Positions 44,060 to 52,979 of a DNA stretch of 64,000 bases are shown piece after piece. A program made the translations under genes and the position numbers. Under the pieces are notes generated by a model that was not told where the DNA came from, made no database searches, and saw only the letters and a list, made by a program, of their open reading frames with translations. The stretch comes from Ilyonectria destructans (taxonomy: Eukaryota > Ascomycota > Sordariomycetes > Hypocreales > Nectriaceae). Position 1 is the stretch's first letter; each line of letters starts with the position of its first letter. The stretch spans positions 1,240,001-1,304,000 of the forward strand of contig JAHEWK010000017.1 in the NCBI GenBank assembly GCA_020740775.1. The letters are read 5' to 3'.

Positions 44060-46471
44060 ATGGCCCACCAGAGGAGTGTGGGGGAGCTGGAAAAGCTCCT
44101 TCAAGAGGCGGTGCAGCGCGCTGAAGCGGCAGAGAGAGAACGACAGGAGGAGCGGCAACGCGCCGAGAGGGAACAGCAACGCGCCGAGAGGGAACAGCAA
44201 CGCGCCGAGCGGGAACAGCAACGCGCTGAGGAAGCGGAGAGAGAACGACAGGAAGAGCGACAACGCGCCGAAGCATCAGAGGAACAAACACGGCTTACAA
44301 CGCTTGACGAATACATCGCAGCCTGTCATGCCTCCGTTTTCTCCCGATTTGCCATCGAAACAGATCCAAAACTGACCTCAAGGGGCTCCATCACAAACCC
44401 GCGTGACAAGTGGTGTCCCGAAAATCTGAGGCCATGGCCCGACTTCCTTGATCAACAGAAGCTCACCTTCGGAACACTCTACGATTCATTCCCTACCGAA
44501 AGCCGCGTTTTCGAAAACCGAAATTTCCTGGCCGGCTTGGGGAACAGGATCTCTCAACGGCCGATAGCAGACGAGAAGACGCTCGAATATTTCCTGCATA
44601 ATAGCGTGGAGGATCCGGTCAGAGCCATCATACAACAGCTCAAAGAGGTCGAAGAGGTCAGCAGGGCCTTTCAGATCGGAGATGGTGTCGTCTTTGAGAA
44701 CCATCCCCATGCCCTCAGCGACGTCGCCGAGGAAGTCGTGGACAGGGAGACCCCATCGACACCACCACGGACGCCGGACCATCGAAGGGACCTCAACCAG
44801 CTGCGACCGGATCAAATCTGCGTCTATCGATCCGACAATACCCTGTCTTCCCGGCGCACCATGGTTTACGTTTCCGAGTATAAGCCGCCTCACAAGTTGA
44901 CCGCTCCGCATCTTCGTCTCGGTCTCCGCGCCATGGACATCCACAAGGAAGTTGTGAACCGAAAGACGATTCCAACTTCTGTAGACCCTGACGCGCGTTT
45001 CCAGTACCACGCAGAGAAGCTGACGGCATCTGCCATCACGCAGACATATCATTACATGATTGAGAGTGGCCTTGAATATGGTCTTCTTACTACTGGCGAG
45101 GCCATCGTGTTTCTCAAAGTTGACTGGGACGAACCTGAGACGCTGTACTATCATCTAGCAGAGCCTGGTCCGGAGGTGTCGGCTCATCCAAACAACCTCC
45201 ATATCTGTACGGCTGTCGGTCAATATCTAGCGTTCACCCTCATGGCTCTCGGTTCGCCTGGAGAACGACGGGAGAATAGGCAGGAGGAACGTCTAAAAGC
45301 TATGGAGAACTTGAAGACGTGGGCTGAGGACTTCGAATCGACATTGCGTTCTATCCCAGAAAATGAACGATCGGCGTCATCGGACGCCTCACCTGGTTAT
45401 GAACCTACCACCTACAAGGGCGTCGATCGGTCGCCGGCCTTGCCCCGCAAAAGGACACGTCGAACTGCTGAGAGCCAAATTGGTGAGGAGTCGTTGAGGA
45501 AGGACGACAGGCGGGAACCTTCCGATGATGAGTCGGCGCCCAAGCCACCGGACACGCCTACGCCAACCGGACGAAATACAAGACAAGGAACTAGGCGGAG
45601 CCAGCGACTGGCGGTACGGCCGCGCGGAGGAGGCGGCGAGCAGGGTCGGCAGTACTGTACGCAGAAATGTCTTCTCGGGATGGTCAAGGGTGGTTTTCTC
45701 GACCCCAAGTGCCCGAACGTGGCACTTCACTGCAAGAGCTCTGCTCCCGCCCGCGCGCGTCATCCTGTCAATCATGAGGAATGGCTTCGCCTACTCTGGA
45801 AGCAGCTGGAACAGTCTCTTGACGACGGGATCAAGCCATTAGGGGAGGGTGGTGCGCGGGGTGTGCTTTTCCAAGTGACCCTACTTGCGCATGGCTACAC
45901 CTTTGTCAGCAAGGGCACGGTGCGAGCTTTCATCAAAGATCTTGAGCACGAGGCTGCTGTTTACGAGCGTCTCAAGCCGATCCAAGGCGTCTATGTGCCT
46001 GTCTTCCTGGGTGCCATTGACCTCCGATCGATGAACAAGATTTACTACTATGACCATCGGGTCTACGTGGTGCACATGACATTTTTGTCCTGGGGAGGGT
46101 GCAGCATCGACAAGTCGCAGAAAATCGGCGACATAAACAGGTCACTCGAAGACGAGGCCATTCGGTCCTTGAGAGCCATGCATCGAGAGGGGGTGATCCA
46201 CAAAGATGTGCGACTTGCGAACATGTTATTCAATCCTGAGACCAACGGGGTTATGGTGATCGACTTTGAACGGGCTTTGTTACTCAAGCCGCCTCGGCGT
46301 CCATTGGCGCAGCTGGTGCCGAACAAGCGAGCGTGGAAGTCGGAGACGATGGATGTCAAGAAGGTGACTGGTGATTCAAGCAAGCGAATTCGGTCAAGTC
46401 AAAGCTTTTCAGAGGATATTTGGTTGGCTAAGACGGCGTTCTTAGAGTGGAATACTCACCGAGGGATATGA
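44060..46471 (+). CDS. PD-(D/E)xK nuclease-like plus protein kinase-like fusion, 803 aa
   Basis: The start is taken at ATG 44060 because upstream codons run through low-complexity repeat DNA. Residues 1-75 are a charged coiled coil with REQQRAE heptads. Residues about 85-290 carry a restriction-nuclease-like fold signature: PDQICVY near residue 250 and VSEYKPP (Glu-x-Lys) near 272. A disordered basic linker (about 440-525) precedes a Cys cluster (CTQKCLLGMVKGGFLDPKC). A kinase-like domain follows (about 590-790): EGGARGVLFQ as glycine loop, VSKGT lysine, LEHEAAVYERL glutamate, VIHKDVRLANML as catalytic loop and VIDFERA in place of DFG. Such nuclease and kinase modules occur in fungal Crinkler/CR-type effector and conflict proteins (recollected). 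It is intact, and its role is inferred. Confidence 0.78.
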   Translation: MAHQRSVGELEKLLQEAVQRAEAAERERQEERQRAEREQQRAEREQQRAEREQQRAEEAERERQEERQRAEASEEQTRLTTLDEYIAACHASVFSRFAIETDPKLTSRGSITNPRDKWCPENLRPWPDFLDQQKLTFGTLYDSFPTESRVFENRNFLAGLGNRISQRPIADEKTLEYFLHNSVEDPVRAIIQQLKEVEEVSRAFQIGDGVVFENHPHALSDVAEEVVDRETPSTPPRTPDHRRDLNQLRPDQICVYRSDNTLSSRRTMVYVSEYKPPHKLTAPHLRLGLRAMDIHKEVVNRKTIPTSVDPDARFQYHAEKLTASAITQTYHYMIESGLEYGLLTTGEAIVFLKVDWDEPETLYYHLAEPGPEVSAHPNNLHICTAVGQYLAFTLMALGSPGERRENRQEERLKAMENLKTWAEDFESTLRSIPENERSASSDASPGYEPTTYKGVDRSPALPRKRTRRTAESQIGEESLRKDDRREPSDDESAPKPPDTPTPTGRNTRQGTRRSQRLAVRPRGGGGEQGRQYCTQKCLLGMVKGGFLDPKCPNVALHCKSSAPARARHPVNHEEWLRLLWKQLEQSLDDGIKPLGEGGARGVLFQVTLLAHGYTFVSKGTVRAFIKDLEHEAAVYERLKPIQGVYVPVFLGAIDLRSMNKIYYYDHRVYVVHMTFLSWGGCSIDKSQKIGDINRSLEDEAIRSLRAMHREGVIHKDVRLANMLFNPETNGVMVIDFERALLLKPPRRPLAQLVPNKRAWKSETMDVKKVTGDSSKRIRSSQSFSEDIWLAKTAFLEWNTHRGI
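44147..44232. repeat. In-gene 21-bp tandem repeat encoding (EREQQRA)n
   Basis: Three to four near-identical 21-bp units (GAACAGCAACGCGCCGAG and variants) extend the coiled coil by seven residues each. Confidence 0.9.
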
Positions 46472-47669
46472 GTTGCGAGCTCCGTGCTAGCAAATCTAAC
46501 ATCAATCACCCTTTGCGCACGTCTTCCTCTACGCTATTCCGTGCGAATAATGCACGCTCTTCTCACCTTCCTCGTAGGCAATGATTGTTCTGCGCTACAT
46601 TACATCAGACTTTCATGATCGATTCTCCTACGCAAGATGATTGGGTAATGCGATATATCTATTGTAACATTGCTGGATTGGCCAGTAAAAGTAAACGCGC
46701 GCTCCGCTTGTGCCTAATACAGTTCTAGCTTATATCCTCACGACCCATCTGATGCCCGTACTTGTTTATACGTTCTTTACACCAGCATTCCGAACACTGG
46801 TATGAGGACGAGTGCTTTTTGCTCCATGAGTGGACAATCGAGTCGTGACCTACCAGAATTCCGGAAGCCGACTCCCTAGGGTAACGCTTTTCACACCTTT
46901 CCAGTAGCTCTTTCGCTTGGGCCGATACCGATAGCAAACGCAGCATGGCGCCCAAGATTTCTTAAAGCGCCCGCGAGCGTCTAATGGTCGTACGACATGT
47001 AGAAGTGCGAGCATTGCAGAGCAACTCAGTCGATAAGCACGATGCTTGGATGCACAGGGGATCATCGTGACTGTCATCGAGGAAATATCAAGCAGCCGTT
47101 TTGCATGTGAGTGCCAGGAACAGCTGGTCGACCGAGCCAGCATGCACACAACCATGACACTCCCACTCCAAGTTTCGTTAATACAGAGTGTGCATACATC
47201 GCCGCGAGAAGAGCGCGCAGGGGCAACGTGGGGTTAGTCGATCAGACTGTCCACGTCGGTGGTGTTTGTGTCATTTTCGCGTAATCTAACTGTAAACATG
47301 CCTTAACCTTATCTACCATCTGATAGGATGATATACGTTATCCCCTCTCCGGGGAAAGAGAAAACAGTATCGATCCAACGCCGTTTTTTGTTTTGATGGG
47401 AACCATATCGAAGACCCAAAAACGGCCTGCTTGACCAGCTATCAATGCAAATTGATTCTCGAACGATTTAAGGTGATTCTCGGAACACCAAGAAGATATT
47501 AGACAGATATCGCTTAGCCCTACAATGAAGATAAATTTCTCCCAGCCCCTTCGACCCTCCGAGAACAAAGCGATGAGAAAGAAACAAACAGATTAATCTC
47601 ACAGCGGAAACCCAACGAAGTTAGGAAATTGTTGCTAGTTGAAATGTTAATGGAAATAAAGGCTCATTC
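46472..47669. other. Intergenic, nothing supported
   Basis: The longest ORFs (about 100 codons, minus strand, 46725-47155) are Cys/Ser-rich and match no family I know. No repeat array was seen. Part of the region probably lies where the lost WD40 repeats of the adjacent NACHT gene would have been. Confidence 0.35.
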
Positions 47670-50600
47670 TTAGCAACCCTGCCTGCATGACACGAAGCTC
47701 AAGCTCTGGAATCGATTCATTCTTGAAATATCAAATAAGCTGGCCAGAAATCCGTTCTCAGTAGAGAGACGAGAGTCAGTCATCGGATCGAATGAAAGGT
47801 GAGCTACTGGTCTCCCGACCTCGAGCGTCTGCAGGCACGCGCCTGTTGCTGCATCCCAGATCTTGATTGTCTTATCGTATGAACCCGATGCGAGCCGCTG
47901 GCCATCCGTTGAGAACACAACCGAGGTTACCCAATCGCCATGGCCCTCGAGCGTCAGCAGGCAAGCATTCCAGTCCGATCCCGCGCTCGGCTTTAATGTG
48001 ATCCAACCTGGCTCTTCTTTCTTGAAAAGCTCTCTGACTAGGCTGCGGGTGGGACTAAACACGAGGGCTGATGCAATGATGCATAGACTTGCAGCGGAGC
48101 AATCTCTATGGCTGCCTTATGAGAAAGAATAAAGCGGCGCGCATCTTGAAGTAGTTTCGTTAGTTGTCGTGATTCCGTACTTCTCTGCAGATATGTCAGG
48201 CCGTCTCAAGTGTGCATCAAGTCATAGCAACTCACTACTATAGCCTCGAGCTTCTGCACTGCTATGACTCCCTCCGACATACTTTGTAACAGACGGAGAG
48301 ATTCTAGCCAGTATAGATACTTCTTTTGAACGAAGTTATGGATGACGCTGTCGTCCTGTAGATCCCTGTTGTCACCCATCCTCTCCGCGGGTTTTGAATC
48401 ACCGAGATGATCAACCCAGTAGATACAAGAATATCGGGTAGAGGCTAATGGGTCAGGGTTGGGTGTCGAGACCTGACCGATGGGGAATCCTGGAGCGCCT
48501 AGGCTGTAAATATCACGTCGAAGCGTCTCCGAGAGAGCCTCCAGCGACCTTGAGAAGATGACATGGTGGTGGTGCGCGGTGCCAAAAGGTACGATCTGGT
48601 TGGATGCCTTATTAATCAGATAATCCTTCGCTGATTGATGGACAAAGTAAATAACATCCTCTCGAAGGGTCAGAAAAGAGCCGTAAGACCCGATGATTTC
48701 TTGCAGGTCGTCGTAGTCATCATTGTCCTCAAGCGACGCAACAAGGACCTTTATTTCCTCTAGGGAGATAGGTCGGTATACAACCGAAGCAATAGCCAGA
48801 ATCTCCTTGCAAATGTCGGCATCTTTCGAATCACAGATTTGTTCCATCATTCGCTTGTAGAGAGAATCAAGTCCTGGTGGGAACGACTCCAATTTGGCGC
48901 GAGTATGCCGTTTTCGGATCTTGGGATCTGCAAGCTCTTGACAACCCAAGGCGACCCAGAGGAAAGTGCCGTCGGCATTGTCAGTCAAATGGCGTTAGAC
49001 AGCATCCCTTGTTTCCTCGTCATATTTCTTGATATGCGCCAATTGATCCACCTTGTGTCCAATATACGTGTCAACAGCTCTAGAGATTGAGTCCTGGTTC
49101 AATTCGAGGTGCAACCTGACCTTCTGCTTCGCATTATCCAGCTTCTCCCCAATATCCGGCCAGTTGCGACTAGATACGATCCATTTGACGCGAGAGGGCT
49201 TGGTAATAAAGTCAAGAAGCTGTTGCCGATTCGTCCCACACTCGTCGAGGGCATCAACAATCAGGATCGCGTCATCCAAGCTCGAGTCATGGAGCATAGC
49301 CACGAGTATCTTGGATAAGGCTTCCCAGGCATTCCCATCCTCAAAAAGCTGCTTGCCCGCGTGGTCGTACCTCTTCCGAACATACGAAATGAGCGATGGC
49401 TGTTGCTCGACGAGAACATAGATCAGACCGCGGAGCACGGCAGTCGCGTTACTCGGTCGTGCCTCGGTGGCCTGGCAGAAGAAATAGGACAGGCAATTGT
49501 TGGATTCCTTCTCCAGCTCGTCGATGATCCCGCATAGCAGCATTGTCTTGCCCTTGCTAGGGTCGCCCTTAATCCAGAGCAACTGGCCCTGCGAATCGTG
49601 ACGCCATTGCTGAAAATTGAGGATCCAGCGGTAATCGTCCCTGAGCAGGCCTCCCTTTGTCTCTTGGATGCGTGTCTTATCGTCGCGAGGGTCAGTCTCG
49701 CGCAGGTCTTTCAAGCATTGCTTGTCCTTGTCGTCTTGGTGCCTCTTCTTTTGCTGCCGTGTTTGGTCCTGGAGAGCTGAATGGATGTCTTGAAGCTTGG
49801 CGAGATTCCGGAGATACGTCTTGCTCTGTTCAGTATTATATTGTTCCGAGTCTGTTCGTACCCCAGCCTCAGCGTCCTGAATCTCGTTGAGCTGGCCAGC
49901 CCAGTCATCAAGTTTGAACGTGTCCCTTAGGATCACAGAGGCTCGGTTTCGGTGGTAAAGGCAGACGCTCTTCATCTGGTACAAGAGGAGCTTCTGGTAG
50001 AGCTGGACGATATGGTTCTCCAGCTCATTGCGCAGCCCCACGGACGATTTGTCGGCCCTGTTCTCGTCCAACGAGAGACACACCAAGTTCCAGTACCAGT
50101 TCATTCTCGACAGGACGTAGGCGATGCCTTCGAGATTAATGCGCGCCTCAGTAACGGGGTTCGAAAGGATCTATCAGCGGTCAGTGGGGATAATCCATAG
50201 GTTTCTCTAAGATTGGGGAAGCCGATCACACCTCTAGCCCAAGGCAAACGCCAACCCAAGCGATGGCAGCTTCTGGAGCGGCCTGTACCGCCTTGTCCAC
50301 TGTTCCCCTCACCGCTTGCACCGCCTGTAAGCCTTTGTCGATTCCTCCCTTGATGGACGCTTCCTTCTGCGTCCGGTCCAATCCGGCCTGGACCAGCTGC
50401 TGCATCTGTCCACACCTTGCCTCCCGAGTCTTTCCTATCTTATTTTCCGTAGGTTCGAAGGCAACAGAGGTCGAGTCGTTTCGGTCAAGTTCAGCGGATA
50501 GGATTGTCTCGTACGCTTCGACTACTTTGGGCTCGCGCGCTATGAGCTCGTCGTACGCCTGGTTCCAAAGTCGCTCTTGCAGGCTCGGCAGCGAGGTTTT

Positions 50601-50747
50601 AGGATCGGTAGAGGAGGGCAGAGAAGTGGTTGGCTGGGTTACTGGTTGAGACGCAGGCTGCTATGGTGTTGGCAAAGGTGTTGATGGAGGAGCCAAGGCA
50701 GATTTTGAGGGAAGGGTCTGCCGCAGGCTTCTGATCCGAGAAGACAT
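47670..50747 (-). pseudogene. NACHT-WD40 (NWD) NLR-like gene, three exons, decayed
   Basis: Exons are 50232-50747, 48236-50170 and 47670-48184 (introns 61 and 51 bp). Exon 1 plus early exon 2 encode the N-terminal NWD-type domain (LPSLQERLWNQAYDELI, then ILSNPVTEARINLEGIAYVL). NACHT follows: Walker A IKGDPSKGKTMLL near residue 374, Walker B AILIVDALDECG near 474, then winged-helix-like sequence (RPISLEEIKVLVAS, VYFVHQSAKDYL-type). Exon 3 has one complete WD40 repeat ([20 protein letters not shown], ending [11 protein letters not shown]), where relatives have many. Lesions are TAG at 50661-50663, TAA at 48995-48997 (both CAR-to-TAR type), and an 8-bp direct duplication at 48069-48084 that shifts the frame before the WD40 repeat. 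In Podospora such proteins control heterokaryon incompatibility. This copy is inactive as written. Confidence 0.87.
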
Positions 50748-50930
50748 AATGCGCAGCGGCCTCATTTATTCGATAATTACGCGAGGACAGACATAGAGAA
50801 TCTACATTGCCTCTTTTGAGGTGGGTCTTTGCCCGCATCCTTTGGATTTTAAAGTTTTGGAACCTTTGGGGCCGAAGAATCACTCCTTACTGTGTGTAGC
50901 ACATGTAATTAGCTAACCAAAACTGGATCG

Positions 50931-52273
50931 TTAGGTAACAAACGCGATAGTCCTTGCATGCGCTCGTAGTTGTTCCACACATTGGTCAATCTCCGCTGGC
51001 TCACGTTGAAGATACATGTTGGTGACATCTTCGATGCTCTGCAAATCCCCGTATCCATCCAGTGCAATGTCGGAGAGACCACGACCATCATCAAGCACGT
51101 CAGATTCTTTGTCACAATTAAACCGGAAGTACCTCTTTGTGCCTGGAGAGTGCTGACCCATAGCTATTTGGAATGATAGGTGTGCATTTTCTTCCTCGGC
51201 TAGATCAAGCAAAACGTTCCAGACTTTCTGATCCTTCAAATACCCAGCTAGTTGGGCCCCTCGAGTATGTGGGGGTAGGAATGCAAGAAACCGTTGGAGC
51301 GCTGACCAACGGAAGGATTTGGGTCGTTGTCGCCAGAACTGTCTTGCGCGATCAAGCTCGTTGTTGCTTGGCTTCCCGGTACCAATGCTGACGTAGGTGA
51401 TGCGTTTCTCGTCTACGTCTTGGAAGCCGAGGTGCCTGTATTCATCGCTGATGGTCTGAATGGGATTGTTGAACCCTAGGCCTCCATCCACGTAGCTCGC
51501 GGTTCCGATGTCTTGAGGAGGGAAGTAAGTTGGGGTAGCACTTGTTGCTCGACTGGCTTTCCAAACTTCGCAGTTGATGCCGGTGGGTGCCATGCTGGTG
51601 TGTGCTCTCGTACTCAGGGCGGTATGCAACGGGTCCAATTCCCCATTCTGGTTGACTTTGCGGCAGACAACGTAAGTATGCCTTTGCAGGTTAGGGACCT
51701 TAGCTTGGATGCGAGCATTGACTCGGGGTTGCCTTACATTTGCCGCAGCAGGTGACCAGCTGCAGCTGCCTGCATGAGCGCATTTCGGTCCAACATTGCG
51801 ACCTCCATCACCTTTTTTATCTCCTCCTCCATGCGGAGATGTGAATATCGAGGTCTAAGAATGCCCCGAAGCATGTGCCATGGTTCACGGCGCTGGAATA
51901 CCTCGCGGGAAAAAATGAGAAACTGTTGCTGGCAGGCTGTCAGCTCCAAGCCAAGTCTTCCTATCATGAGAGCATTGAGCCTTCGAGTTGAGCGATACCT
52001 AGCAGTCAGTTACGCGCACAAAACCAAAGCACGGTGGATTATTGTCTCCGAGCCATACATACCCTCCTCCGCTTGTGCCAACGGCAGCCGTAAATACTGC
52101 TGCAGGTTCTTTCCCAACCTCGCGCATTAATCGTTTCAATATGATCAGAGACGATAACGCGCGAACACCGCCGCCGTCTAGGAAGATATTAGAGGTCAAC
52201 TTTCAGTTCAATCGGATCCCTGGTTCAACAAACCGAGAGACAGGACCCAAAAGTGGTGGTCTTGTACCGCCAT
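50931..52273 (-). CDS. Patatin-like phospholipase, 388 aa, four exons, catalytic motifs present
   Basis: Exons are 52234-52273, 52063-52177, 51738-51998 and 50931-51681; the introns are 56-64 bp with GT-AG ends. The short first exon supplies MAVQDHHFWVLSL, and splicing recreates the oxyanion motif LDGGGVRALSS (residues 13-23). The nucleophile elbow GTSGG follows (serine about residue 49), interrupted by an intron directly after it. The aspartate motif is VDGGLGFNNPI (about residue 204), and ATSATPTYFPP lies between. The length fits single-domain fungal patatins. It presumably hydrolyses acyl chains of membrane lipids. The NACHT gene begins 183 bases downstream on the same strand, and the patatin-ankyrin gene is divergent. 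The intron 2 acceptor has an in-frame alternative 18 bases on. Confidence 0.88.
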
Positions 52274-52979
52274 TTTGGATGGATACTAGTACGATGGAAG
52301 TCGATCCACGTGAAAATGCATACGAATTATTAAAGTCGGATGGCGGTCCTAACGAAGGTCTGATGCGAAGTGGTTTGATGTGGATCAGCGGAGATCCTCT
52401 GACAGGCACCGAGTATAGAGAGAGCGACGGGGGAATATAAGATAGCGAACAGCCCCACAAGAACTTACCGCGTTTTCAGAAAGTGACAACCCTACGTCAA
52501 TATGATGAAGACATCCAATGCGTTTAAAATTGGAGCCAACCCACCGCCTGCGATTTGCTAAGCAGCCACCTGCATATTGCGTGCATGCCGTGTCGGAGTA
52601 AGTTATGCATCACCCTATGCAGATATGCATGGCAAGTGTCCTCGTCATTTCTGTGTGTCCAGAGTCGTAGAGTGGTGTGGTGGCCCGCGAAGTGATTGGC
52701 TCTCTGTGGTACGTTCATTCCTAGTATTGGGAAGTACTGGACACATACTATCGAGGTAACATTCGCAAGGAACCAGGTACCTACCGACCGGAGTCGGATG
52801 TGGAGAACGGCGGAGTGTGACGTAATTACTAATTAGCAGCTGACTCTTTGCCCAACCCCAAAGGTAAAAACAATCGGCCCCCAGCCACGACAAAGCTGAG
52901 CCGCGTCTCCTTTGCAAACTTCTAACCCGCGGCACACCTTCTCTCAGATCTTTAACGCATAAATTCAACCGAGAAGCAA
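52274..52979. promoter_or_regulatory. Shared divergent promoter region of the two patatin genes
   Basis: About 700 bases separate the two start codons, with no supported ORF. No TATA box or palindromic operator stands out. Shared regulation of the two genes is an inference from the divergent arrangement. Confidence 0.35.

Noticed and set aside
46725..47155. Minus-strand ORFs as a gene
   Set aside because: About 100 codons each, no domain, no plausible splice join, Cys/Ser-rich by chance.
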